Assembly: GCA_902767045.1 (NCBI GenBank)
Contig: CACXFT010000076.1
Coordinates: 1-54,125 of the forward strand
DNA length: 54,125 nucleotides
Direction: 5' to 3'
DNA from: an uncultured Prevotellaceae bacterium
Lineage (GTDB): Bacteria > Bacteroidota > Bacteroidia > Bacteroidales > Bacteroidaceae
Made by a program: the position numbers and the translations under genes. The notes beneath the pieces are model-generated. The model had not been told where the DNA came from. It worked only from the letters and a program-made list of their open reading frames with translations, and did no database searches. How positions within the stretch are numbered: the first letter of the stretch is position 1; every line of letters starts with the position of its first letter. Positions 44,004-52,834 of this stretch are shown here, one piece after another.

Positions 44004-45536
44004 TTACTTCAGCGCTTTATTCAACATGTAGTAGATTTCGCTGTTGCGCAGTTCCTGCTTGAAGTTGGCAATGGTGGTTTCTTTGTTGATGCGCACATAT
44101 TCAATGCCGGTCATTTCGGCAAAGTCTTCCCAATACTCCTCTGTGATGTCGTATGAGAATGCGCTGTGGTGTGTGCCACCGGCCAGAATCCATGCGCCGG
44201 CACCAATCTCGAATGTGGGCTGTGGCACCCACAGAGCGCTTGCCACGGGCAGGTTGGGCATGGGTTTGGGTTCTATGCACTCCACCTCTTGTGAAATCAG
44301 GCGGAATCGGTTGCCAAGGTCCACGATGGTAGCCTTGATGCCGCGTCCAACTTTCGAAGTGAACACCAGGCGAGCTGTTTGCTGTTTGCGAATGCCAATG
44401 CCCAGGAAGTGCACCTCTAGGGTGGGTTTGTCAACAGCGATGAGCGGGCAAACCTCCAGCATGTGGCTCTGCAGACAGCTTGAGCGGTCGCCGGCGAAGT
44501 TCAGGGTGTAGTCTTCCAGGAACGAGCATCCGGTGGGCATGCCCTGCTGGATTACCCACAGCGAGCGATACAGACAAGCGGTTTTCCAGTCGCCCTCGGC
44601 ACCGAAGCCGATACCTTCTGCCATCAGGCGCTGCGAAGCCAGACCGGGAATCTGGTCGAAGCCCACGAAGTTGGGGTCGTCGATGTCGGCATCGCCCAGG
44701 TCGTCGAAGTTGGTGGTGAAAGCAGTTGCACCTTCGTCTTTCAGCACGCGGCGCAGTGCAATTTCGGCCTTGGCAGCGTTGAACACCTTCTGCCAGTAAA
44801 CCTCTTCTCCGCTCTCGTCAATCTTAATGGTGTATTGTTTCTTGTATTCTTCCACCAGGGCGTTGGCCTCTTCGTCGGTCACTTTCTTGAAGTATTCCAT
44901 CAGCGAGCTCACGGGGTAGTAGTCTACATGGTAGCCCAGGCGCTGTTCAAACTCCACACGGTCGCCATCGGTAACGGCCACGTTGTTCATGTTCATACCG
45001 AACATCAGGCAGCGCACGTTTTTGGCATCGGCCACACCGGCGGCCACGCGAGCCCACACGGCAATCTGCTTCTGTGCGGTTTCGTCTTTCCAGTATCCGC
45101 ACACCACCTTGCGGGGCACACGCATGCGGGTGCAGATGTGTCCGAACTCGATGTCGCCGTGTGCACTCTGGTTCAGGTTCATGAAGTCCATGTCCATGGT
45201 TTCCCAGGGAATTTCGGCATTGTATTGTGTGTGGAAGTGGAGCAGCGGCTTCTGCAGTGCCTGCAAGCCTTTGATCCACATTTTGGCAGGCGAGAAGGTG
45301 TGCATCCATGTAATAATGCCCACGCACTTCTCGTCGTTATTGGCAGCCTTCATCACGGCTTCCACCTCTTTCGAGCTGTTGGCAGTTCCTTTGTAAACCA
45401 CCTTGATGGGGATGATGCCGCTGTCGTTGAGTCCGGCCACCATTTCTTTGCTGTGAGCGTCAACGGCGATTACTGCATCGCCACCATAGAGTAACTGTGC
45501 GCCAGTTACCCACCAAAGTTCTAAATTTTCAAACAT
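44004..45536 (-). CDS. araA: L-arabinose isomerase
   Basis: It isomerises L-arabinose to L-ribulose with Mn2+. I place the start at the ATG at 45536 (MFENLELWWVTGAQLLYG), giving 510 residues; AraA proteins begin this way, so the 21-codon upstream extension is rejected. Expected metal-ligand positions are seen in VRCLMFGMNMNNVAVTDGD, GFGAEGDWKTACL (metal-binding Glu) and the C-terminal HHSAF segment. The stop abuts the araB start exactly. A 152-bp leader separates it from araD, larger than the other gaps of this operon. Confidence 0.95.
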   Translation of the reverse strand: MFENLELWWVTGAQLLYGGDAVIAVDAHSKEMVAGLNDSGIIPIKVVYKGTANSSKEVEAVMKAANNDEKCVGIITWMHTFSPAKMWIKGLQALQKPLLHFHTQYNAEIPWETMDMDFMNLNQSAHGDIEFGHICTRMRVPRKVVCGYWKDETAQKQIAVWARVAAGVADAKNVRCLMFGMNMNNVAVTDGDRVEFEQRLGYHVDYYPVSSLMEYFKKVTDEEANALVEEYKKQYTIKIDESGEEVYWQKVFNAAKAEIALRRVLKDEGATAFTTNFDDLGDADIDDPNFVGFDQIPGLASQRLMAEGIGFGAEGDWKTACLYRSLWVIQQGMPTGCSFLEDYTLNFAGDRSSCLQSHMLEVCPLIAVDKPTLEVHFLGIGIRKQQTARLVFTSKVGRGIKATIVDLGNRFRLISQEVECIEPKPMPNLPVASALWVPQPTFEIGAGAWILAGGTHHSAFSYDITEEYWEDFAEMTGIEYVRINKETTIANFKQELRNSEIYYMLNKALK

Positions 45537-45688
45537 AGTTTTAAGCACCCCTCTCTTATTCCCTTTTGTTTTGTGTGGGAAAGACCGTTTCAGGGGCAAT
45601 GGGTCTTAGGTTATTAATTTGATTTTAAGATGATATAAATTCTTTTTTGCGGTGAGCTTTCCTATTATTTACAGGATGGGTTTACTGC
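45537..45688 (-). promoter_or_regulatory. araD-araA intergenic leader with an inverted repeat
   Basis: 152 bp, the longest gap in the arabinose operon. AAGACC (45581-45586) and GGTCTT (45602-45607) can form a short hairpin in the araA leader. No exact TAnnTTTG element is seen. It may hold an mRNA-processing site or regulatory site that sets araAB expression apart from araD; this is weakly supported. Confidence 0.3.
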
Positions 45689-46393
45689 TCACTTTTTCTT
45701 CTGCCCGTAGTAGGCGTTGGGTCCGTGTTTGCGGTTGTAGTGTTTTTCAACCAGCAGCGGGTTCATGGTGGTGTTGGGGTTCACGGCAAACGAGACGAAG
45801 GCCATTTTTGCGCACTGCTCCATCACCTTGGCGTTATACACGGCATTGTCGGGCGAGGTTCCCCACGAGAAAGGTCCGTGGTTTTTCACCAGCACGGCGG
45901 GTGTGTGGTCGGGGTTTATTTTGCGAATGTTCAGAATCTCGTCAACAATCACGTTGCCGGTTTCCAGTTCATATTGTCCTTCAACCTCTTCCTTGGTCAT
46001 GTCGCGTGTGCAGGGGATGTCTTTGTAGAAATAGTCGGCATGCGTGGTTCCAATGTTAGGAATATCGCGCCCGGCCTGTGCGAATGCAGTGGCATAGGTG
46101 CTGTGAGTGTGCACCACGCCCTGAATGTTGGGGAAGGCCTTATATAGAACAAGGTGTGTGGGTGTGTCGCTCGAGGGGTTGAGTTCTCCCTCCACCACTT
46201 TTCCTGTTTCCAGGTCAACCACCACCATGTCTTCGGCTTTCATGTTGTCGTAGCTCACGCCCGAAGGTTTAATCACCACAAGGCCTTTCTCCCTGTCTAT
46301 ACCCGACACGTTTCCCCATGTGAAGATAACGAGTCCTTGCTTCACCAGGTCGAGGTTGGCCTTGAAAACTTTCTGTTTCAGTTCTTCTAACAT
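45689..46393 (-). CDS. araD: L-ribulose-5-phosphate 4-epimerase
   Basis: It converts L-ribulose 5-phosphate to D-xylulose 5-phosphate, which enters the pentose phosphate pathway. The 234-residue class II aldolase-fold protein has [13 protein letters not shown] with phosphate-binding residues, KPSGVSYD, the zinc ligands in [13 protein letters not shown] and a third His in [11 protein letters not shown]. It is a typical length and intact. It lies between araR and araA on the minus strand. Confidence 0.96.
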   Translation of the reverse strand: MLEELKQKVFKANLDLVKQGLVIFTWGNVSGIDREKGLVVIKPSGVSYDNMKAEDMVVVDLETGKVVEGELNPSSDTPTHLVLYKAFPNIQGVVHTHSTYATAFAQAGRDIPNIGTTHADYFYKDIPCTRDMTKEEVEGQYELETGNVIVDEILNIRKINPDHTPAVLVKNHGPFSWGTSPDNAVYNAKVMEQCAKMAFVSFAVNPNTTMNPLLVEKHYNRKHGPNAYYGQKKK

Positions 46394-46426
46394 ACGTTTA
46401 AAGGTATTAAAATCAAGTTGTTGCGT

Positions 46427-47101
46427 TTATAGTTTGAATGTGGGGTCGTCGTCGTAGAGTTTCTTGTTGAAACGATACAGTGCGGCCCCCCGTTTAGAGG
46501 TTGTTTTATCGATGAGTTCTGTTTTCTCGATAAAGTCGATGGCTTTGATGCGCTTTCTGAAGTTGCGTTTGTCTATTTCTTCACCCAAGATGGCTTCATA
46601 CACTTTTTGCAGTTGTGTGAGTGTGAAGAGCGGCGGCAGCAGGTTGAAGCTGAGCGGTTCTGTGCTGATTCGTTTGCGCAGCAGTGTGATGGCTTTCCTC
46701 ACCATCGTGGAGTGGTCGGAATAGAGTGGGGGCAGCTTGTCGGGTGCCACCCATTGCAGTCCGTATTTCTCACGAAGGTTGTCGTCGTAGTCTTTCACGT
46801 TGATGAGTGCGCAATAGGCCACCGTGATGACTCGTTCGCCCGGGTCTCGGTCAATGGCTCCGAAGGCTCCCACCTGCTTCATGTATATTTTCTTCAGTCC
46901 GGTGAGGTTGTAGAGGACGCGGTTGGCCGCGTCCTCCAAACTCTCTTCTGCCCCCACAAAGCCTCCGTAGAGCGACCACTCTCCGCGGCCGGGGTCCATT
47001 TGGCGTTTGCCTATGAGCAGTTTCAGCTTGCCGTCTTCAAATCCGAACACAATGCAGTCTACTGAAACCCAGACTTTAGAATGCTCGCTGTAATAGGTCA
47101 T
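46427..47101 (-). CDS. araR: Nudix-type arabinose regulator (NrtR family)
   Basis: 224 residues. An N-terminal Nudix domain (about 1-145) is joined to a C-terminal winged helix (about 155-224: FTLTQLQKVYEAILGEEIDK). The Nudix box reads GGFVGAEESLEDAANRVLYN and LTGL: the first Gly and Glu are kept but the REUxEE core is RVLYNL, so the catalytic glutamates are gone and the domain is likely a ligand sensor. A Bacteroides AraR of this type is published as an arabinose-responsive repressor of ara genes. Here it sits inside the operon between the symporter and araD, so it probably autoregulates. Confidence 0.92.
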   Translation of the reverse strand: MTYYSEHSKVWVSVDCIVFGFEDGKLKLLIGKRQMDPGRGEWSLYGGFVGAEESLEDAANRVLYNLTGLKKIYMKQVGAFGAIDRDPGERVITVAYCALINVKDYDDNLREKYGLQWVAPDKLPPLYSDHSTMVRKAITLLRKRISTEPLSFNLLPPLFTLTQLQKVYEAILGEEIDKRNFRKRIKAIDFIEKTELIDKTTSKRGAALYRFNKKLYDDDPTFKL

Positions 47102-47128
47102 TCTGTGTTTCTTCTGTTGCTGCGGGAA

Positions 47129-48853
47129 TTACCAGAAATACCAGTAGAAGCAAGCGCAGAGGCCAATCACCACGAGTGTGCCCACAACGTCGAACACGCC
47201 CCAGCTTTCTTTAATCGACTTCTTGAAGTCGCTGGTGAAGGTGATGGCATCGATCTGTGCCTTGCTGGGTGCGGGTGTAACCATTGAAACTGCATAGATG
47301 AACACGAGCAGGAACACCAGCAGCCAGCACTCGAACACGAGCCAGTTTGTTTGCCAGAACCATGTGGTGGCATTCCACAGTGCGCCGTCCATGGTTGCGC
47401 GGCCGGTGTCGGTGAACACGTTGGTAACCAGGCGCACCATGCCAATGAGGAATCCCACAATCATGGTGTATTCACCTGCCTTGGGTGTAACTTTTTTGCT
47501 CAGGATGCCGCATGCAAACACCACCACCATGGCCGGTGCCAGCAGCGACTGAATGCCCTGCAGGTAGTTGTAGAGGGTGTCCATACCCATCATGATGGGC
47601 AGCCAGGCAAAGCCGAGAATCACCACCACCACGGTGGCCACACGACCCACGAACACATAGTGAGCTTCGCTCATGCCTTTCTTCAGCGGTTTGTAGAAGT
47701 CTTCGGTGAAGAGTGTTGCGCAGCTGTTGAAGAATGCTGCAAGCGATGCCACCAGTGCGCAGATGAAGCCGATGGTTACAATGCCCTTGATGCCGGCGGG
47801 CAGCACCTGCTGCACCATGATGGCGAAGGCAGCATCGGTTTCTTCCATCACGAAGGCACCTTTCTGTGCCAGAGCGGCGGCAATCATACCGGGAATGAGG
47901 AACATAAAGCAAGGCAGCACCTTGAAGAAACCGGCGGCAATGGTACCGCGGCGTGCGCGCTTAATCACTTCGGCATTGTCTTCGCCGGGAACCTGTCCGA
48001 GCACACGCTGAACGATGTGCTGGTCGGTGCACCAATACCAGAAACCGATGATAGAGGCACCAATGAACACCACGAATCCGGGATATTCCTGATACATGGA
48101 GTCGCCCTCTTCCCAGTGGAACATGTGTGTGGTTCCGTAGCCGTTGTTCAGCTTTCCGCAATAGTCCATCATGCTGGTCCAGCCTTCGGCGATGCTACCG
48201 CCACCCAGGGCGGCAAGACCGAGGAAGAGCACCAGGAACGAACCGATAATAAGAATAGGTGTTTGTATGGTGGAGAGCGTCATCACACCCTTCATGCCAC
48301 CGAACACGGTGAACACGGCAGTGATGAGAATCAGGCCGATGGCACCATACCAGAAGTTCAGGCCCCACAGGTATTTAAAGAAGATACCGCCGGTGAGTGC
48401 AGTCACGCTCACCTTGGTGAGGATGTATGCCACGAGTGTGATCACCGAGAGCCAATAGCCGGTGCGCTTGGTGTAGCGGAATTTCAGGAAGTCGGGCATG
48501 GTGATGATTTTGCCCATTTTGTTGATCATCAGCTGATAGAAGGGCACAAACAGCCAACCCAGGATGAGAATCATCCATCCCTGCATTTCCCAGTGAGCCA
48601 TGCCCACGCCGCTCTTGGCACCTGTTCCGGCCAGTCCCACCAGGTGTTCGCTACCGATGTTGGCTGCAAAGATGGCCATACCAATTACATACCAGGGTTC
48701 GCCCTTACCGAAGAGGTAAGCCGACGAGTCTTCTCCTTGCTGCGATTTCTTGTCTTTCCAGATGGCATACCACACGGCAGCCACCACACCGCACAGGCCA
48801 ACGGCGAGCACCGCCCAGTCGAGCCAAATGAATTCATGTGAACTCCAATTCAT
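47129..48853 (-). CDS. Na+/sugar symporter (SSS family, SGLT-like), probable arabinose importer
   Basis: 574 residues with about 14 membrane helices and SSS-family segments: GSEHLVGLAGTGAKSGVGMA, the sodium-site helix FLKFRYTKRTGYWLS, WYWCTDQHIVQRVLG, and a long C-terminal hydrophobic tail. Homologues take up glucose, galactose or arabinose with Na+. It is encoded between a periplasmic mutarotase and araR, so L-arabinose is the most likely substrate. It is 45 bp after the mutarotase stop and 27 bp before araR. Confidence 0.92.
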   Translation of the reverse strand: MNWSSHEFIWLDWAVLAVGLCGVVAAVWYAIWKDKKSQQGEDSSAYLFGKGEPWYVIGMAIFAANIGSEHLVGLAGTGAKSGVGMAHWEMQGWMILILGWLFVPFYQLMINKMGKIITMPDFLKFRYTKRTGYWLSVITLVAYILTKVSVTALTGGIFFKYLWGLNFWYGAIGLILITAVFTVFGGMKGVMTLSTIQTPILIIGSFLVLFLGLAALGGGSIAEGWTSMMDYCGKLNNGYGTTHMFHWEEGDSMYQEYPGFVVFIGASIIGFWYWCTDQHIVQRVLGQVPGEDNAEVIKRARRGTIAAGFFKVLPCFMFLIPGMIAAALAQKGAFVMEETDAAFAIMVQQVLPAGIKGIVTIGFICALVASLAAFFNSCATLFTEDFYKPLKKGMSEAHYVFVGRVATVVVVILGFAWLPIMMGMDTLYNYLQGIQSLLAPAMVVVFACGILSKKVTPKAGEYTMIVGFLIGMVRLVTNVFTDTGRATMDGALWNATTWFWQTNWLVFECWLLVFLLVFIYAVSMVTPAPSKAQIDAITFTSDFKKSIKESWGVFDVVGTLVVIGLCACFYWYFW

Positions 48854-48898
48854 AATGTTGTTTTCTAATATAAAATAGGTTATTGTTTGATTGATTAA

Positions 48899-50077
48899 TT
48901 ATTTCACTGAGAACTTATAAGCTGCGTGGCTGTAATATTTCTTGCCGGGTTTCAGTGTGGGCTGCACCCAGTCGGCTTTGTTGGGACTGTCGGGATATTT
49001 CTGACTTTCCAGGCACACGCTCACATGCTGCGGGTAAACCAGGTTGTTTTTGTGGTGAATGTTCACCTCGTTGCCCACGCCCTGGAAGTTGCCGCTGTAC
49101 ACCTGCACACCAGGTTCGTTGGTAAACATTTCCATAAAGATGCCGCTCTTGGGGCTATAGAGGCTTGCGCACACCTGTGTGTCGTCGCCCTTGCCGTCTT
49201 TATAGGTGTTCAGGCACCAGTTGTGGTCGTAGCCGCCTGCATTCTGAATTTGGTCGAACTGCGACTTGATGCTGTCGCCGATGGCGTGCGGAGTGCGGAA
49301 GTCCATGGGGGTTCCTTCCACGGGTTTCACCTCGCCTGTGGGAATGTAGAGCTTGTCGGAGGGTGTGAAGTTATCGGCATTCACATAGAGCACCTGGTCG
49401 TAGCCGGGCTGTGTGAAGTCGCCGCTCAGGTTGTAGTAGTTGTGGTTGGTTTGGTTGATGATGGTTTCCTTGTCGGTGGTAGCCTCCCAGGTGATGTCGA
49501 GTGTGTTGTTGGCAGTAACGGTGTAGGTGGTGATGGCAGTAACGGTTCCGGGGAATCCGTTTTCACCGTCTTCGGCCACGATGGTGAGCTTCAGAATGGA
49601 GTCGCCAATCTGTTCAGCGTCATACACCTGGTTCATCCATCCGGTGGTGCCTCCGCCGTGCAGGCAGTTTCCGTTGTCGTTGGCTTTCAGCTGATATTCC
49701 TGTCCGTTGAGTGTGAACTTCGCGTTTTTGATGCGGTTGGCATATCGGCCAACGCTCGAACCGTAGTCGGTGGGTGAGTTCAGCGTGTCGGCATACTGGC
49801 GAATGTTGTCGAAACCGAGCACCACGTCGGTTGGTTTGCCGTTTTTGTCGGGCACCACGAGCGAAACCACTCGTCCGCCATAGTTGGTGATGCACACTTC
49901 CATGCCGTTGGCGTTTTTCAGTGTGTAGAGTTTCACTGGTTTCTGGTTGATGGTGGTGTCGAAGGCAGCTGGGTTGAGCCCCGAAACGGTGAGTTGCGTT
50001 TCGTTGCCGCCGGCACACGAAGAGAGCAGGAATGCAGCCATCCCCGCCCCACAGAGTAGGTTCTTGATGTTCATCAT
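48899..50077 (-). CDS. galM: Aldose 1-epimerase, lipoprotein form (periplasmic mutarotase of the ara operon)
   Basis: 392 residues. A lipoprotein signal (MMNIKNLLCGAGMAAFLLSS followed by C) anchors it outside the inner membrane. The GalM fold is recognisable: NYGGRVVSLVVPDKNGK, YGSSVGRYANRI, the catalytic His region CLHGGGTTGW, NQTNHNYYNL with the second His, and the C-terminal catalytic Glu near VCLESQKYPDSPN. It interconverts alpha and beta sugar anomers before or during uptake. It is first of the arabinose run, next to the symporter. A second, cytoplasmic-looking paralogue lies at 52835-53929 in the galactose operon. Confidence 0.92.
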   Translation of the reverse strand: MMNIKNLLCGAGMAAFLLSSCAGGNETQLTVSGLNPAAFDTTINQKPVKLYTLKNANGMEVCITNYGGRVVSLVVPDKNGKPTDVVLGFDNIRQYADTLNSPTDYGSSVGRYANRIKNAKFTLNGQEYQLKANDNGNCLHGGGTTGWMNQVYDAEQIGDSILKLTIVAEDGENGFPGTVTAITTYTVTANNTLDITWEATTDKETIINQTNHNYYNLSGDFTQPGYDQVLYVNADNFTPSDKLYIPTGEVKPVEGTPMDFRTPHAIGDSIKSQFDQIQNAGGYDHNWCLNTYKDGKGDDTQVCASLYSPKSGIFMEMFTNEPGVQVYSGNFQGVGNEVNIHHKNNLVYPQHVSVCLESQKYPDSPNKADWVQPTLKPGKKYYSHAAYKFSVK

Positions 50078-50212
50078 AATTGTTTTTTGTAGTTAGTATT
50101 GAAATTTGGTGTAAAATTACAACTTTTTATTCTAAGCACATTCACTTTCTTGTTCTTTTTTACGTTTTCAACTGTTAATAATTATAAAATGGGTGGTATG
50201 AAGGTAAAAGAA
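50078..50212 (-). promoter_or_regulatory. Leader of the arabinose operon with a TGTAA/TTACA palindrome
   Basis: The AT-rich gap upstream of the lipoprotein mutarotase contains TGTAAAATTACA (50110-50121), an inverted repeat with 5-bp arms about 33 bp before the ATG at 50077. On the minus strand TAATTTTA overlaps it and differs from the -7 consensus by one base. A regulator bound there would block the promoter, so it is a candidate AraR operator. No good -33 was found. Confidence 0.35.
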
Positions 50213-50241
50213 AAAGCCCAAGGCGGGTAGCCTTGAGCTTT
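50213..50241 (-). terminator. Hairpin terminator of the galactose operon
   Basis: AAAGCCCAAGGC and GCCTTGAGCTTT pair with one mismatch around GGGTA. On the minus strand it lies just after the transporter stop (50271) and is followed by a T-rich tract. It separates the galactose operon from the arabinose operon downstream. Confidence 0.8.
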
Positions 50242-50270
50242 ATTCTTGTGGAATTGTTTACCTGACAGTA

Positions 50271-51560
50271 TCAATCCACGGGGATATCGGTGTTCACGTT
50301 CTTCGAGCCGATGAGTGCGTAGTAGAGGATGTATGCTGCGCAGAGCAGGGGCACCCAGTAGCTGGTGAGATAGCTGCCGGTGATGTCGGCAACCCATCCC
50401 TGCACGGCCACCATGATGGCGAAGCCGCAAACCATGGTCATGAAGGCGCCCGAGGCGATGGCGGTGTATTTGCCCAGTCCCTCTGTGGCCAGGTTGAAGA
50501 TGCCGCCCCACATCACGCTGGCGCACAAGCCCACGAGCAGGAAGCAGAAGATGCCCACCGGCACTTCACCCCACATCACTTTCATGTAGGCATAGTCGAT
50601 GCCCGGCACGCTCACTGTTGTGGAGGTGGGCAGGTAGATGCCCAAGAGCAGCAGCACGATGGCGAGCCCGGCCACGAAGGTCATCATGGCTTTTGTGCTC
50701 ACCTTTGCTCCCACGCTGGCACCGATGAAACGTCCCACGAGCATGAGCAGGAAGTAGATGGAGCCCAGTGTTCCGGCATAGCCGGCGTCCATGGCTAAGC
50801 CCGGTGTGGCTGCATCGGGCGCAGCGGTGAGGTATTGGAGGATGAAGCCGGGAATACCCATTTCCACGCCGCCATAGAGTCCGATGGCCAGGATGCCCAG
50901 GTTGAAGTGGCGGAACGAGAAAGCCGAGTGTGCGTCTTTCTGTTTAGCGGTTTCTTTCTTGGCCTGCACGGGTTCTTCAATCTTGGTGAAGAAAATCACA
51001 ATGAATGCAATCACGAAGATGGCCAGTGCAATCATCAGTGCGGGTGTGGCATCAGCGATTTTAGCTTTGGCAGCATCGCCGATGAGTGCTCCCATGATGA
51101 TGTAAACAGCCACGGCAGCCGACGAGTTGAACACGCCTCCCGTTTGAATGAGCTGGTTGCCCTTGTTGCCGCCGCCACCCAGCAGGTTGAGCATGGGGTT
51201 CACCACGGTGTTCAGGATGCACATGCAGCAGCCCGAGATGAGTGCTCCCACCAGGTAGACGGCCATGCCGCCCCAGCCCGAGAGCCACTGCACCAGAATG
51301 CCCACGATGCCCACCAACAGGCCAATGAGGGCTGTTTTCTTATAGCCATACTTCTGAATGCACATACCGGCGGGGAATCCCATCACCAGGTAGGCCATGA
51401 AGTTGCCGTAGTTGCCAATCATGGCCATGAAGTTGGTGGTGCCGAACTGGTTCTTCACAATAACGCCCATGGGTGAACACAGGTTGGTCACAAAGGCAAT
51501 CATTGCGAACAGGGCAATCATTACAATGATGGCAGCCCATTGTTTATTTTGCTGACTCAT
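50271..51560 (-). CDS. Sugar MFS transporter (GluP/FucP-like), glucose/galactose type
   Basis: 429 residues with 12 membrane helices. FucP/GluP-family traits are GNYGNFMAYLVMGFPAG with the helix-2 signature, QKYGYKKTALIGLLVG and the mid-loop with VNPMLNLLGGGGNKG. These proteins are H+-driven importers of galactose, glucose or fucose. It lies 24 bp after galK and is the last gene of the unit, so galactose or glucose is the expected cargo. A fucose-type substrate is not excluded. Confidence 0.9.
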   Translation of the reverse strand: MSQQNKQWAAIIVMIALFAMIAFVTNLCSPMGVIVKNQFGTTNFMAMIGNYGNFMAYLVMGFPAGMCIQKYGYKKTALIGLLVGIVGILVQWLSGWGGMAVYLVGALISGCCMCILNTVVNPMLNLLGGGGNKGNQLIQTGGVFNSSAAVAVYIIMGALIGDAAKAKIADATPALMIALAIFVIAFIVIFFTKIEEPVQAKKETAKQKDAHSAFSFRHFNLGILAIGLYGGVEMGIPGFILQYLTAAPDAATPGLAMDAGYAGTLGSIYFLLMLVGRFIGASVGAKVSTKAMMTFVAGLAIVLLLLGIYLPTSTTVSVPGIDYAYMKVMWGEVPVGIFCFLLVGLCASVMWGGIFNLATEGLGKYTAIASGAFMTMVCGFAIMVAVQGWVADITGSYLTSYWVPLLCAAYILYYALIGSKNVNTDIPVD

Positions 51561-51584
51561 AATAAAATAATGTTTTGTTAAGTG

Positions 51585-52748
51585 TTAGCAAATTTTGCGC
51601 GAGCCATCGCTGATGATTACGTCATACACCTTGGGTTCTTTGCCATATTTGGCAGCATATTTTTCTTTGGCTGTGGCAATGAAGCTGTCGTAGAGTTCGT
51701 CTTTCACCAGGTTGATGGTGCATCCGCCGAATCCGCCGCCCATGATACGGCTACCGGTAACGCCGCACTCCTTGGCGATGTCGTTGAGGTAGTCGAGCTC
51801 CTCGCAGGAAACTTCATACTCCTTGGAGAGACCCTCGTGTGTTTCATACATCTTCTTTCCTACGGTTTCGTAGTCGCCAGCCACCAGGGCATCGCAAACA
51901 GCCAGCACGCGGTCTTTCTCGCCCAGCACGAAGTGAGCACGCTTGTAGTCTTCTTCGCCCACCTCGGCACGCACCTCTTCGAGCTGTTCCCATGTGCAGT
52001 CGCGCAGTGTTTCAAAGGTTCCTTCCGGGTGCTTGGCAGCGATGTGCTTCACCACGTTTTCGCAGCTGTTGCGGCGGTCGTTATAGGGCGAACCAGCGAG
52101 TTCGTGTTTCACGCACGAGTTGAGCAGCACCAGCTTGTAGCCTTTGGGCTCGAAGGGGAAGTATTCAAACTCGCGGCTGCGGCAGTCGAGTCGCATCAGC
52201 TTGCCGGCCTGTCCGAACACGCTTGCAAACTGGTCCATGATACCGCAGTTCACTCCGCAGTAGTTATGCTCGGTAGCCTGTCCGGCGAGCACCATATCCC
52301 ACTTCGAGACTTTGTTGTCGCCAAAGAGGTCGTTCAGTCCGCATGCGAAGCAGCTTTCCATGGCAGCGCTCGACGACATGCCGGCACCCAGGGGTACATC
52401 ACCTGCGAAGGCAATATTGAATCCTTTTACGGGAACGCCCAACTTCTCCATTTCCAGTGCAATGCCATAGATGTAGCGAGCCCAGCTTGCGCGTGGTCCC
52501 TGTCCGTCGTGGAAGTCGAAGTCTACACGGTCTTTCAGGTTGATTGAGTAAGCGCGAATGGTGCTTTCCGTTCCGTTGGGTCTCATTTCGGCCATGATGC
52601 CTTTGTCTACTGCTCCGGGGAACACGAAACCACCGTTATAGTCGGTGTGTTCGCCAATGAGGTTGATGCGACCTGGAGATGCATAGATGTTACCGGTTTT
52701 GCCATCGAAGTGCTTGATGAAGCGGCTTCTTACGAATTCAATGTCCAT
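51585..52748 (-). CDS. galK: Galactokinase
   Basis: It phosphorylates alpha-D-galactose at C1, the first Leloir step after mutarotation. The 387-residue GHMP kinase has the galactose signature GRINLIGEHTDYNGG (about 27-41), the ATP-binding GAGMSSSAAMESC (about 129-141) and the C-terminal GSRIMGGGFGGCTIN. No galT or galE lies in the window, so the rest of the Leloir pathway is encoded elsewhere. It sits 86 bp after the mutarotase and 24 bp before the transporter. Confidence 0.96.
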   Translation of the reverse strand: MDIEFVRSRFIKHFDGKTGNIYASPGRINLIGEHTDYNGGFVFPGAVDKGIMAEMRPNGTESTIRAYSINLKDRVDFDFHDGQGPRASWARYIYGIALEMEKLGVPVKGFNIAFAGDVPLGAGMSSSAAMESCFACGLNDLFGDNKVSKWDMVLAGQATEHNYCGVNCGIMDQFASVFGQAGKLMRLDCRSREFEYFPFEPKGYKLVLLNSCVKHELAGSPYNDRRNSCENVVKHIAAKHPEGTFETLRDCTWEQLEEVRAEVGEEDYKRAHFVLGEKDRVLAVCDALVAGDYETVGKKMYETHEGLSKEYEVSCEELDYLNDIAKECGVTGSRIMGGGFGGCTINLVKDELYDSFIATAKEKYAAKYGKEPKVYDVIISDGSRKIC

Positions 52749-52834
52749 AATCTTTTTATGTTTTAAAATGTTAGTAATTTGTTGTTTTCGGTTGAATGAT
52801 TACTCCTTATTAATATATATAAGGCAGGTTTGTG

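Noticed and set aside
47351-48841. Long histidine-rich plus-strand frame opposite the symporter gene
   Set aside because: It is antisense to the SSS-family gene, with composition produced by reverse-complementing hydrophobic codons and no domain or start context.
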